NCBI RefSeq assembly: GCF_029953285.1
Contig: NZ_JASAOI010000019.1
Location: 124,001 to 188,000, forward strand
Direction: 5' to 3'
Length of the DNA stretch: 64,000 bases
Source of the DNA: Yinghuangia seranimata
GTDB lineage: Bacteria > Actinomycetota > Actinomycetes > Streptomycetales > Streptomycetaceae
Below, piece after piece: positions 33,901 to 42,170 of the stretch (position 1 is its first letter; each line of letters begins with the position of its first letter). The position numbers and the translations under genes were made by a program. The notes below the pieces were generated by a model that did no database searches, had not been told where the DNA came from, and was given only the letters and a program-made list of their open reading frames with translations.

Positions 33901-35019
33901 TCAGACTCCGTACACCCGGGCCGCGTTGCCGGACAGGATGGCCTCGGCGTCGGCGGCGTCGAGGCCGCGGGTCAGCTCGTCGGCGATCTTGCGGGTGTTC
34001 GGCCACAGGCACACGCTGTGCGGGTAGTCGGTGGAGAACATCGCCGCCTCGGCAAGGTAGGGGTACGCCCCCGACCGCACCAGGTCGAAGCCGACGCGGT
34101 CGTCGAGGACCGTGACGAACACCTGCTCCCCGAGGCACCCGCTGGGCGGCCGCGTCACGCTGAGGGTGCCCATGGAGTGCTGGTTCTCGAACTGCTCGTC
34201 GGCGGTCTGCGCCCAGAACGGCAGCCACCCGAAGTTGACCTCGCCGACCACGAGGCGCAGCCCGGGGTGCCGTTCGAAGACGCCGCCGAGCGCCATGTAG
34301 GTCAGCTGCCGGGTGGAGCTGAAGAAGCGGTGCACGGTACCGGCCGCGCTGAAGTTGTTGTCCGCGATGTTGTCCCAGTCGCTCTCCTGCGGCTTGCCGC
34401 CGAAGGTGCGGTGGTACGTGAGCGGCACGCCGTTGGCCGCGGCCGCCGCCCACAGGTCGGTGTAGTACGGGTCGTGGTACGGCCGCACCGGATTGCCGGG
34501 CAGGAACGCGGCCTTGGCGCCGGCGGCCAGCACGCGGTCGAGCTCGGTGGTGGCCGCGGCGATCCCGTCGTCGACGGGGAGCATGGGCAGGCCGACGATG
34601 CGGGCGGGGTCGGCGGCCTGGAACTCGTCGAGGATCCAGTCGTTGTAGGCGGCCATGCAGGCCTGGGCGAGTCCGCGGTCCGCGGCCTGGTAGGTGAAGA
34701 CCGCGTTGGCCGGGTAGACGACGGAGACGTCGACGCCGTCGAGGTCCATGTCGGCGACGTGCGCGGCGCCGTCGTAGTTGCCGGGCAGGATGTCCTCGAA
34801 CCGCATTCCGGAGGCGACGTGTTCGTCCTTCGCGCGGCCGGCCATCGCCTCGACGCCGTAGGTGCGCTTGGGCGGCTTGCCGTCGAAGCTCCAGCCGTCG
34901 CCGCCGTCGGTGCCGCGCATGATCCGCGGGGTGCGGTCCCGGTACTGGGCCGGCACCCGGTCGAAGACGTGCGGGGGTTCGTTGACGTGGCAGTCGGCGG
35001 AGATGATGCGCGGGCTCAT
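33901..35019 (-). CDS. Amidohydrolase-2 family protein (decarboxylase/hydrolase type)
   Basis: 372 residues. The N-terminal strand reads ISADCHVNEPPHVF, with one His of the usual HxH plus the following Glu typical of the actinobacterial branch. Later ligand positions are LTYHRTFGG (His) and FSTDYPHS (Asp). The fold is that of ACMSD and gamma-resorcylate decarboxylase, so either decarboxylation of an aromatic or cyclic acid or hydrolytic ring opening is possible. The ATG at 35019 overlaps the preceding stop as ATGA. The 35016 gene product is a paralogue with the same motif pattern. Confidence 0.88.
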   Translation of the reverse strand: MSPRIISADCHVNEPPHVFDRVPAQYRDRTPRIMRGTDGGDGWSFDGKPPKRTYGVEAMAGRAKDEHVASGMRFEDILPGNYDGAAHVADMDLDGVDVSVVYPANAVFTYQAADRGLAQACMAAYNDWILDEFQAADPARIVGLPMLPVDDGIAAATTELDRVLAAGAKAAFLPGNPVRPYHDPYYTDLWAAAAANGVPLTYHRTFGGKPQESDWDNIADNNFSAAGTVHRFFSSTRQLTYMALGGVFERHPGLRLVVGEVNFGWLPFWAQTADEQFENQHSMGTLSVTRPPSGCLGEQVFVTVLDDRVGFDLVRSGAYPYLAEAAMFSTDYPHSVCLWPNTRKIADELTRGLDAADAEAILSGNAARVYGV

Positions 35020-36194
35020 GCGTTCTCACTCGCTTCGGCGAAGGACGTGGGCAGGTAGGAGTCCGGGAACCGGTAGAACGCCACGGGGTTGTCCCACAGG
35101 ATCCTGCGCTTGCTCGCGTCCGAGAGGACGTCGGCGCCCTGGCCGAGGAACTCCTCGGTGGTGTGCGGGAACTTGGAGTCAGGGTGCGGGAAGTCGCTCT
35201 CGAAGAGGATCCGTTCGTCGCCCATCCAGCGCACGACGTCGGAGACGAACGGGTCCTCGCACTCGGTGGAGATCCAGCCGTTGCGCCTGAAGTAGGCGGT
35301 GGCGTTCATGGTGAGCTCGGGGAACTCCCGTTCGCCGGCCATCTCCAGCTGTTCGTCGATGCGGTGCAGCCAGCTGGGCAGCCAGCCGCAGCCGGCCTCC
35401 AGGTAGGCGACGCGCAGGCGCGGGAACCGTTCGAAGACGCCGTGCACGATCATCGAGGTGATGACGCCCATCGTCTCGAAGGGGTGGACGACGGTGTGCC
35501 ATTCGGTGAACGTCTTGTACCGGTCGTGGCCGAACGACTGGCCCTTGAGGCCCATGAACTCGTGGGTGCCGAAGGCGACGTCGAGGTCCTGGAGGAGATC
35601 CCACAGCGGGTCGTAGTAGCGGTCGCCGAGGGTGCGGCCGTCGAACAGGTTCGGCCGGGCCCAGAAGCACCGGGTGCCGAGGTGTTCGTACGCGTACGCG
35701 ACCTCCTCGACCGCGCGGCCGATGTCGACGAGCGGCACGGGCCCGGACACGTGCACGCGCCGGCCCGAGGTCTCACGCATCTCCTGGCCCCAGCGGTTGT
35801 AGGCGCGGGCCATCGCGGCCTGCAGTTCGGGGTCGATACCGTCGAACCACATGTCGTACTCGGGCCCGTAGACCACCGCGACGTCGATGCCGTCGCGGGC
35901 GAGCGCGGCGGCCACGCGGTCGCCGGTGAAGCCGTTGAGCAGGAGGTCGTCGCCGTAGATGCGGCGCATGTCGTCGGTCGTCCAGTTGATGGCCTCCTGG
36001 AAGCGGCCGTAGACGATCGTGTCGTGCTGCGTCCAGCGCCCGTCGACGGTGACGGGGTTGTACGTGTCGAACCCGGGGAACGGCTGGCGCCTGCCGAACC
36101 GTTGCGCGTGCTTCTTGTCGAGGAACCGCGTCCACAGGTCGCGCGGGTAGATCACGTGGGCGTCCGCGTCGAAGACCTTGAATCCGTTGCGCAT
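35016..36194 (-). CDS. Amidohydrolase-2 family protein (decarboxylase/hydrolase type)
   Basis: 392 residues. The first strand is VFDADAHVIYPRDLW. His residues in VAFGTHEFMG, and FESDFPHPDS near the C-terminus, complete the expected metal-site positions. It belongs to the same ACMSD-like family as the next gene. The ATG at 36194 begins the run of seven tightly packed genes down to 27360; the 68-nt gap upstream contains candidate operator A. Reaction and substrate are unknown. Confidence 0.88.
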   Translation of the reverse strand: MRNGFKVFDADAHVIYPRDLWTRFLDKKHAQRFGRRQPFPGFDTYNPVTVDGRWTQHDTIVYGRFQEAINWTTDDMRRIYGDDLLLNGFTGDRVAAALARDGIDVAVVYGPEYDMWFDGIDPELQAAMARAYNRWGQEMRETSGRRVHVSGPVPLVDIGRAVEEVAYAYEHLGTRCFWARPNLFDGRTLGDRYYDPLWDLLQDLDVAFGTHEFMGLKGQSFGHDRYKTFTEWHTVVHPFETMGVITSMIVHGVFERFPRLRVAYLEAGCGWLPSWLHRIDEQLEMAGEREFPELTMNATAYFRRNGWISTECEDPFVSDVVRWMGDERILFESDFPHPDSKFPHTTEEFLGQGADVLSDASKRRILWDNPVAFYRFPDSYLPTSFAEASENA

Positions 36195-36262
36195 CGCGAG
36201 ACCTGCCTTGCCTCGGGGTGGGAGCGCTGCTCCGGGGATCCTGCCGCCGGTAGATAATTAAA

Positions 36263-36278
36263 TCAAGCGGATGACTGA
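36263..36278. promoter_or_regulatory. Candidate operator A (16-bp dyad)
   Basis: TCAAGCGGATGACTGA, starting at the stop codon of the zinc-ribbon gene and about 70 bp before the amidohydrolase start at 36194. It matches the reverse complement of site C at 11 of 16 positions (TCAA-CG..TG..TGA). The surrounding TAGATAATTAAATC is unusually AT-rich for this genome and could hold the promoter of the 36194 operon. Confidence 0.45.
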
Positions 36279-36685
36279 ATAATGCTCCAGCGGAGGAGCG
36301 CCGCGGGTGCTCCTTCGCCGGTCAGGGGCACGAACTCGGCGGTGACCGGTGCACCGATCGCCAGCCGCGGGTCGTCGGGCGGACCGGCGTACGCGCCGGG
36401 CAGCAACAGGTCGGGCTGCTCGGCCGCGCGCACGCTGAGCACCGCGTACGGCGCCGGCACGTCCGGCAGGAACGCGTGCCGCGTCACGATCCAGCTGACG
36501 ATCTCGCCCGTGCCGGACGCCGGTTCCCAGCGCCACGCGAGCGACCCGCACCCGTTGCACAGCGCCCGGGCCGGCCAGCGCCACAGCAGGCACCGCGAAC
36601 ACCGCTGGAACGCCAGGACGCCCGTCGCGAGGAGAGCCCACCACTCGGCCGAGTCCCGGTCCACGACCGGGCGCACGGGGCTCAT
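36263..36685 (-). CDS. Zn-ribbon/OB-fold (DUF35-type) partner protein
   Basis: 140 residues. The N-terminal rubredoxin-like zinc ribbon has CSRCLLW and CNGCG (four Cys, about 29-46). An OB-fold follows (GEIVSWIVTRHAF onward). Such proteins pair with thiolase-like enzymes. In steroid side-chain degradation the DUF35 protein is required by the Ltp2-type retro-aldolase. Here the gene follows a thiolase-like gene with an ATGA overlap (start 36685), so the two probably form a complex. The C-terminal codons overlap candidate operator A. Confidence 0.88.
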   Translation of the reverse strand: MSPVRPVVDRDSAEWWALLATGVLAFQRCSRCLLWRWPARALCNGCGSLAWRWEPASGTGEIVSWIVTRHAFLPDVPAPYAVLSVRAAEQPDLLLPGAYAGPPDDPRLAIGAPVTAEFVPLTGEGAPAALLRWSIIQSSA

Positions 36686-37860
36686 CCGTCCCTCCGCAGC
36701 ACCAGCGCCGACGACGTGCCGCCGACGTAGCCGGGCTGACCGGTCGTCAGTGCGACCTCGGCGCCCGGCACTTGCCGCTCCCCCGCGGTACCGCGCAGTT
36801 GTGTGACGGCCTCGGCGACGTGGTTCAGGCCGTGCACGTAGCCCTCCGACAGGTGGCCGCCGTGGGTGTTGACGGGAAGGCGCCCGCCGAGCGAGGCGTG
36901 GCCGTCGGCGTAGAAGCCGCCGGTCTCGCCGCGGGGGACGAGGCCGTAGTCCTCGAGCTGAAGGGGTACCAGGAACGTGAAGGCGTCGTACAGTTCGGCG
37001 ACGTCGACGGTCTCGGGTCCGATGCCGGCCGCCGCGTACAGGCGCGGCGCCAGGTCGGCCGCGGCGCTGACGGTCGGGTCGGCGCGGCCGTTCGAGAACA
37101 GCGTGTGTCCGCCGCCGGTCGCGGCGCCGGACACGAGCACCGGCGTCTGCCGGAGGTCGCGGGCCCGCTCGGCGCCGGTGACGACGAGCGCGACGGCGGC
37201 GTCGGTCTCCAGGCAGCAGTCGTACAGCCGCAGCGGGTCGGCGATCAGGCGTGAGGACAGGTACTCGTCCATCGTGAGCGGCTTGCGCATCATGGCGCGG
37301 TCGTTGAGCGCCGCGTGCGCGCGCTGGGCGATCGCGACCCGGCCGAGGTCCTCGGCGGTCGCGCCGCGCGCGTGCCGCCAGGCGCGGTCGAGCATGGCGA
37401 ACTGCTGTGGCGGCGTGGCGTATCCGTACGGCAGCTGGTACTGGAACTCCGGCGCGTCGGGCGCCGCGCGGCCGGTGCCGCCCATCCGGAACTCGGAGCG
37501 CGCGTTGACGGCCCGCCAGCACACGACGGTGTCCGCTATGCCGGACGCAACGGCGAGCGCGGCCTGGGCGACGACCTGGTGGGACGTCCCGCCGCCGCCG
37601 AACATGTCGAGGTGGAAGCGCAGGTCCCGGATCCCGAGCACGTGCGCGACGAGCACCGCCGACGCGGAGTCGCCGACCCGGTGGCACGCGACGCCGTCGA
37701 CGTCCGAGTGCTCGAGTCCGGCGTCGTCGAGCGCCGCCCGGACGGCGCGCAGGGCGAGCGCGAGGGTGCTGACGCCGGAGTTCTTCGTGTACTCCGTCCA
37801 GCCGACCCCGGCGACCGCCGTGCGGTCCCGCAGCACGGCGCCCCCGCCCGATTGCGCCAC
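36682..37860 (-). CDS. Thiolase-like (SCP-x/Ltp2-type) protein lacking the nucleophilic Cys
   Basis: 392 residues with the thiolase fold. The strand that carries the nucleophile in true thiolases reads FGGGGTSHQ (about 87-95) with no Cys. The C-terminal His loop is kept (VNTHGGHLSEGYVHGLNH). This pattern, with an adjacent DUF35 protein, is that of lipid-transfer-protein retro-aldolases rather than Claisen thiolases, so it may cleave a beta-hydroxyacyl-CoA. The GTG at 37860 has GGGGGGAAG just upstream, preferred over the longer open frame. Candidate operator B lies 75 bp upstream. Confidence 0.85.
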   Translation of the reverse strand: MAQSGGGAVLRDRTAVAGVGWTEYTKNSGVSTLALALRAVRAALDDAGLEHSDVDGVACHRVGDSASAVLVAHVLGIRDLRFHLDMFGGGGTSHQVVAQAALAVASGIADTVVCWRAVNARSEFRMGGTGRAAPDAPEFQYQLPYGYATPPQQFAMLDRAWRHARGATAEDLGRVAIAQRAHAALNDRAMMRKPLTMDEYLSSRLIADPLRLYDCCLETDAAVALVVTGAERARDLRQTPVLVSGAATGGGHTLFSNGRADPTVSAAADLAPRLYAAAGIGPETVDVAELYDAFTFLVPLQLEDYGLVPRGETGGFYADGHASLGGRLPVNTHGGHLSEGYVHGLNHVAEAVTQLRGTAGERQVPGAEVALTTGQPGYVGGTSSALVLRRDG

Positions 37861-37934
37861 GGCTTCCCCCCTGGTGTGCGGCCGTTCCCCCCGACCAGGA
37901 GGGAAGCCAAGCGCACCGAGGCGGCACAATCAAG

Positions 37935-37950
37935 TCAAACGACTGTGTGA
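37935..37950. promoter_or_regulatory. Candidate operator B (16-bp dyad)
   Basis: TCAAACGACTGTGTGA, between the divergent thiolase-like gene (start 37860) and the FMN reductase gene (start 38071). It equals the reverse complement of site C at 14 of 16 positions. It is placed to control the minus-strand operon and possibly the reductase. Confidence 0.55.
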
Positions 37951-38070
37951 GATTCTGCCGTGCCCGGGCCTCTGGAGGCGGCGTTCCGGGTAAGGCCGGC
38001 ATGACGCGGCCGGGGCACGGGTACGCGCGGGGACCACGTTCATCCACGCGTCCGTCCCCGGAGGTCCGCC

Positions 38071-38757
38071 ATGCCCGAGCCCGTCCCCCCGGCGCCCCCG
38101 ACCCGTGTGCCCGGCGGCCGGGGGCTCAGCCTCCTCGTCCTGTCCGCGTCGGCGCGCAGCGGGTCGTGGAACCTGAAGCTCGCGCGCCTGGCCGCCCGCG
38201 CGGTCGAGGCCAACGGGGCCACCGTGGACTTCGCCACCACCGCCGACTTCGAGGTGCCCGCCTACGACGGCGACGCCGAGCAGGCCGACGGCGTACCGCC
38301 CGGCGCCGTGCGCTTCAAGGAGCGCCTGGAGAACGCGCAGGCCTTCGTCATCGTGGCGCCGGAGTACAACGCCTCGATGCCGGGCGGGCTCAAGAACCTG
38401 ATCGACTGGACGTCCCGGTTCCGACCCCAGCCGTTCAACGAGCGCCAGGCGCTGGTCATGTCGGCCTCGCCCTCGATGGCCGGCGGCAACCGCGGGCTGT
38501 GGGCGCTGCGGATCCCGCTCGAACACCTGGGCGCGCGCGTCTACCCGGACATGTTCTCGCTCGCCCAGGCGCACACCTCGTTCTCCGACGACGGCGAGCT
38601 CGCCGACCCGCTGCTGCGGGAGCGCTTCGCGACGACGGTGTCGAACTTCCTCGACCTCGTCGAGGCCGCGACGCACTACGCGTGCGCGAAGACGGCCTGG
38701 GTCGAGTACCTCGGCGAACGGTCCGACCCCAGCTACGACCGCGTGCAGGTCGGCTGA
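38071..38757 (+). CDS. NAD(P)H-dependent FMN reductase
   Basis: 228 residues of the flavodoxin-like FMN reductase family. LVLSASARSGSWNLKLA binds the FMN phosphate, and APEYNASMPGGLKNLIDW is the family's second signature. It can supply reduced flavin or reduce quinones. No flavin-dependent monooxygenase gene is seen in the cluster, so its partner is either elsewhere or not an oxygenase. The ATG at 38071 has GGAGG 6 nt upstream. It converges on the aldehyde dehydrogenase with a 1-nt gap. Confidence 0.9.
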   Translation: MPEPVPPAPPTRVPGGRGLSLLVLSASARSGSWNLKLARLAARAVEANGATVDFATTADFEVPAYDGDAEQADGVPPGAVRFKERLENAQAFVIVAPEYNASMPGGLKNLIDWTSRFRPQPFNERQALVMSASPSMAGGNRGLWALRIPLEHLGARVYPDMFSLAQAHTSFSDDGELADPLLRERFATTVSNFLDLVEAATHYACAKTAWVEYLGERSDPSYDRVQVG

Positions 38758-38758
38758 G

Positions 38759-40231
38759 TCACGGGCCCAGCTCGATCATCACCGACTTCTCGCGGGTGTT
38801 CTCCAGCACCGAGTCGTGCCCGTAGCCGCTGTCGCCGACGCCGGCGAACGGCAGCCCGCCGCCGAGCCGACGATAGGTGTTGACCCAGACGAAGCCGGCG
38901 CGCAGGGCCGCGCTCATGCGGTGCGCGCGGGCCAGGTCGCGGGTCCACACGCCGGCGGCGAGGCCGTACGAGGTGTCGTTGGCGATCCGTACGGCCTCGG
39001 CCTCGTCGGCGAACGGCATGACGGTCGCGACCGGCCCGAACACCTCGTCGCGGCAGATCCGCAGGCCGTTGTCGGCGACGCGGAACAGCGTGGGCTCGAC
39101 GAAGTAGCCGCCGGCGAGCGGCGATCCGTCCGGGAACAGGGCCGCGCCGTGCCGTCCGCCGAAGACGGTCTCGGCGCCCTCGGCGCGGGCGGCGTCGACG
39201 TAACCGGTGACGCGCGCGTACTGCTCGGCGGACACGATCGGGCCCATGGTGGTCGTGGGGTCCAGGGCGTCGCCGAGGACGATGCCGGCGACGGCGGAGC
39301 GCATGCGGTCCAGGAACGCGTCGAGGACGGCGTCCTGGACGAGGATGCGGCTGCCCGCGTAGCAGATCTGCCCGGCGTTTCCGGTGAACACGGCCGTGGT
39401 GGTGACACCGACCGCGGCGGCGTCCAGGTCGGCGTCGGCGAACACGATGTTCGGTGACTTGCCGCCGAGTTCGAGGGCCAGCGGCTTGAGGTGGTCGGCG
39501 GACGCGCGGGTGACCACCTGCCCGGTCGCCGTCGACCCGGTGAGGCTGACCCGGTCGACGCCCGCGTGCCGGACGAGCGGGTCGCCGGTCTCCTCGCCGA
39601 GGCCCGCGACGACGTTGAGGACGCCGGGCGGCAGGACGTCGGCGAGCAGTTCGCCGAGGCGCAGCGACGACGCCGACGCCTGCTCGGCGGGTTTGACGAT
39701 CGCGGTGTTGCCGGCGGCGAGCGCGGCGCCCGCCTTGGCCGTGAAGGTCGGCAGTGGGGCGTTCCACGGGATGACGCCCAGCACGACGCCGTAGGGCTCG
39801 CGCCGGGTGAGGCCGAGGGTGGTGGGGCCGACCTGGGTGCTCATGCCGCGTACCGCCGCGTCGCACTCGCCGGCAAAAGCGCCCCACATATAGGCGGTGC
39901 CGGGGAGGTCGCCGCCCTGGACGTCGCGGATGATGCGGCCGTTGTCGCGGGCCTCGATCTCGGCGAGTTCGGCCGCGTTCTCGGCGACGACGCGGGCGAC
40001 GTCGCGCAGGTACGCGGCACGGCGGGCGGGCGGCAGGGCGGACCACGCGGGGAACGCGGCCCGAGCGGCGGCGACGGCCGCCTCGGCGTCGGCGGACCGC
40101 GACCGCGGGATCCGCGCCCAGGCGGTGCCGGTGGAGGGGGCGACGGAGTCGAGCGTGCCGCCGTCTGCCGCGGGGACGATCTTGCCGTCGATCAGGTTGC
40201 CGAACTCGCGCGGCGGTTGTGCGGTGGTCAT
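38759..40231 (-). CDS. NAD(P)-dependent aldehyde dehydrogenase
   Basis: 490 residues, normal for the family. Visible elements are VIPWNAPLPTF (cofactor binding), GSTATGQ, the general base Glu in LELGGKSPN and the nucleophile Cys in NAGQICYAGSR, with the DEVFGPV segment later. It should oxidise an aldehyde to an acid, a plausible step between the alcohol dehydrogenase and the CoA ligases of this cluster. The ATG is at 40231. It is divergent from the MarR gene; candidate operator C lies 78 bp upstream. Confidence 0.94.
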   Translation of the reverse strand: MTTAQPPREFGNLIDGKIVPAADGGTLDSVAPSTGTAWARIPRSRSADAEAAVAAARAAFPAWSALPPARRAAYLRDVARVVAENAAELAEIEARDNGRIIRDVQGGDLPGTAYMWGAFAGECDAAVRGMSTQVGPTTLGLTRREPYGVVLGVIPWNAPLPTFTAKAGAALAAGNTAIVKPAEQASASSLRLGELLADVLPPGVLNVVAGLGEETGDPLVRHAGVDRVSLTGSTATGQVVTRASADHLKPLALELGGKSPNIVFADADLDAAAVGVTTTAVFTGNAGQICYAGSRILVQDAVLDAFLDRMRSAVAGIVLGDALDPTTTMGPIVSAEQYARVTGYVDAARAEGAETVFGGRHGAALFPDGSPLAGGYFVEPTLFRVADNGLRICRDEVFGPVATVMPFADEAEAVRIANDTSYGLAAGVWTRDLARAHRMSAALRAGFVWVNTYRRLGGGLPFAGVGDSGYGHDSVLENTREKSVMIELGP

Positions 40232-40308
40232 CGCCGGAACCTCGCCGTTCTGGAGGAGTCTGCCGGTACCCGGTTCTAGTGGTCCGGGCGCCGGGCCGCA
40301 AGCAGGAT

Positions 40309-40324
40309 TCAAACAGTCGATTGA
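40309..40324. promoter_or_regulatory. Candidate operator C (16-bp dyad)
   Basis: TCAAACAGTCGATTGA, an imperfect palindrome (TCAA-C....G-TTGA), in the gap between the divergent aldehyde dehydrogenase and MarR genes. It is the most symmetrical of the three related sites and sits in an AT-rich pocket. The adjacent MarR protein is the natural candidate binder. Confidence 0.55.
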
Positions 40325-40376
40325 TTTATCGGGTCGGGCCGCGCGGCGGGCGCCCCCGATGCCCCTTGTCTCTTGG

Positions 40377-40390
40377 TTGCATGCATGCAA
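40377..40390. promoter_or_regulatory. 14-bp perfect palindrome just before the MarR start
   Basis: TTGCATGCATGCAA ends 10 nt before the ATG of the MarR gene. It takes the place where a ribosome-binding site would lie; none is seen. A protein bound here would block transcription or initiation of marR, so autoregulation is likely. It is unlike sites A-C in sequence. Confidence 0.45.
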
Positions 40391-40400
40391 GCATCCGCGC

Positions 40401-40883
40401 ATGCCGGAAGGGCCGTTCCCCGAGGACTCCGCGGAAGCCATGGTCAGCGCGTTCATCACGCTGGTCACCGACGTCGACCGCACGCCCGCCTACCGCGCCC
40501 GCCTGGAGCGGTCCACCGGGCTCGCGCTGCCGCGCTCGGCGATATCCATCATGTTCGTGCTGCACCGGCACGGCCCGCTCGGCGTCAAGGAGATCGCCGA
40601 CCGGCTCGGCGTCGAGCAGTCCACCGCCAGCCGGCAGATCCGGCCGCTGGAGGAGCACGCCCTGGTACGCCGCGACGTCGACCCGCGCGACGGACGCGCC
40701 GTCCTGCTCGGCCTGACCGAGGCCGGCGAGGAGGCCCGCGAACGGGTCCGGCAGCTGTGGCTGCGCGACATCGCCACCGTGTGGCGCGACTGGGACCCGG
40801 AGGAACGCGAACGGCTCGGCGCGCTGCTGACCCGCTTCCGCGACTCGTACCAGAAGCTGCGCGCCGACCGCGGCGAGACCTGA
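40401..40883 (+). CDS. MarR-family transcriptional regulator
   Basis: 160 residues with the MarR winged-helix layout: RSAISIMFVLHRHGPLGVKE, the recognition helix VEQSTASRQIRPLEE and the wing DVDPRDGRAVLLGLTEAG, between N- and C-terminal dimer helices. MarR proteins of catabolic clusters usually repress until an acid or acyl-CoA ligand binds. The start is the ATG at 40401, directly after the 14-bp palindrome. It is followed after 56 nt by the acyl-CoA dehydrogenase gene on the same strand. It probably controls the cluster through the dyads at 36263, 37935 and 40309 (inference). Confidence 0.92.
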   Translation: MPEGPFPEDSAEAMVSAFITLVTDVDRTPAYRARLERSTGLALPRSAISIMFVLHRHGPLGVKEIADRLGVEQSTASRQIRPLEEHALVRRDVDPRDGRAVLLGLTEAGEEARERVRQLWLRDIATVWRDWDPEERERLGALLTRFRDSYQKLRADRGET

Positions 40884-40939
40884 GTCTTCCGTCCCCCGTC
40901 CCCCTTTCCCCGCCGAACCCACCGACGTACGGAGGTCGT

Positions 40940-42139
40940 ATGCACATCGCCTACACCCCGGAGCAGGAGGCGCTGCGCCGCGAACTGCGCGCGTACTTCG
41001 CCGGCATCATGACTCCGGAGATCCGCGCGCAGGCGGCCGCCGAGGGCGAGGCGCTGGACCGCGACAGCGCGTACTGCAAGGTCATCCGCCGCATGGGGCA
41101 GGACGGTTGGCTGGGCGTCGGGTGGCCGAAGGAGTACGGCGGGCAGGACCGCACCAACATCGAGCAGCTGATCTTCCACGACGAGGCGATGGGCGCGGGC
41201 GCGAACATCCCGCTGCTGACCCTCAACAGCGTCGGTCCCGCGATCATGGAGTTCGGCAGCCCGGAGCAGAAGGCGTTCTTCCTGCCGAAGATCCTGGCGG
41301 GCGAACTGCACTTCTCCATCGGATACTCCGAGCCGGACGCGGGAACCGACCTCGCGGCGCTGCGCACCAGCGCGGTGCGCGACGGCGACTCGTGGCTCAT
41401 CAACGGGCAGAAGATGTGGACGTCGCTGGCGAGCATCGCCGACTACGTCTGGCTCGCGGTGCGCACCGACCCCGAACAGCCGCGCCACAAGGGGCTGTCC
41501 GTGTTCTGCGTGCCGACCGACACGCCGGGGTTCTCGTGGTCGCCGGTGCCGACGCTCAGCGGGCAGGTCACCACCGCGACGGTGTACGACAACGTGCGCG
41601 TCCCGGCCTCGGCGCTGGTCGGCGAGCCGGGCGACGGCTGGAAGCTGATCACCGGTCAGCTGAACCACGAGCGGGTCGCGCTGTGCTCGGCGTACGGGCT
41701 CCAGCTGCTGGTGAACCAGACGCACCGCTGGGCCTCGTCCGTTGAACTCCCGGACGGCACCAGGCTGATCGACCGCTCGCTGGTGCAGCTCAACCTCGGC
41801 CGACTCCACGCCCGGACCGAGTACCTCAAGCTGCTGAACTGGAAGGCCGCGTGGGGCGCGGACCACGGGGCCCGCTTCGGGCCGGCGCAGGCGTCCACGA
41901 CGAAGGTGTTCGGGACCGAGCTGTACGTCGAGGCGTACCGGATGCTCATGGAGATCCTGGGCGAGGTCGCCTACCTGCAGGGGCCCGCCGACGAGGACGA
42001 CCTGGGCGGGCGGATCCGCGCCAAGGTCGAACAGATGTACCGCGTCTGCCTGATGCTCACCTTCGGCGGCGGAACGAACGAGATCCAGCGGGACATGATC
42101 GCGATGCTCGGCCTCGGCATGCCGCGCCCGCCGCGCTGA
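40940..42139 (+). CDS. Acyl-CoA dehydrogenase
   Basis: 399 residues with the three-domain ACAD fold. [19 protein letters not shown] and [13 protein letters not shown] mark the FAD/substrate middle domain, and [14 protein letters not shown] the C-terminal helix. The MCAD-position catalytic Glu just before the GT is Gly here, as in many actinobacterial ACADs, where the base comes from another helix or from a partner subunit. It introduces a C2-C3 double bond in an acyl-CoA. The ATG at 40940 has GGAGG 5 nt upstream. It lies 31 nt before the enoyl-CoA hydratase gene that would act next. Confidence 0.93.
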   Translation: MHIAYTPEQEALRRELRAYFAGIMTPEIRAQAAAEGEALDRDSAYCKVIRRMGQDGWLGVGWPKEYGGQDRTNIEQLIFHDEAMGAGANIPLLTLNSVGPAIMEFGSPEQKAFFLPKILAGELHFSIGYSEPDAGTDLAALRTSAVRDGDSWLINGQKMWTSLASIADYVWLAVRTDPEQPRHKGLSVFCVPTDTPGFSWSPVPTLSGQVTTATVYDNVRVPASALVGEPGDGWKLITGQLNHERVALCSAYGLQLLVNQTHRWASSVELPDGTRLIDRSLVQLNLGRLHARTEYLKLLNWKAAWGADHGARFGPAQASTTKVFGTELYVEAYRMLMEILGEVAYLQGPADEDDLGGRIRAKVEQMYRVCLMLTFGGGTNEIQRDMIAMLGLGMPRPPR

Positions 42140-42170
42140 ACACCCCTTCTTTTTCCGGAGAGTCGAAGCC

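Noticed and set aside
39897-40400. Upstream extension of the MarR reading frame to a 328-residue protein
   Set aside because: The extension is antisense to the aldehyde dehydrogenase start region and crosses the divergent promoter. The MarR fold is complete from the ATG at 40401.
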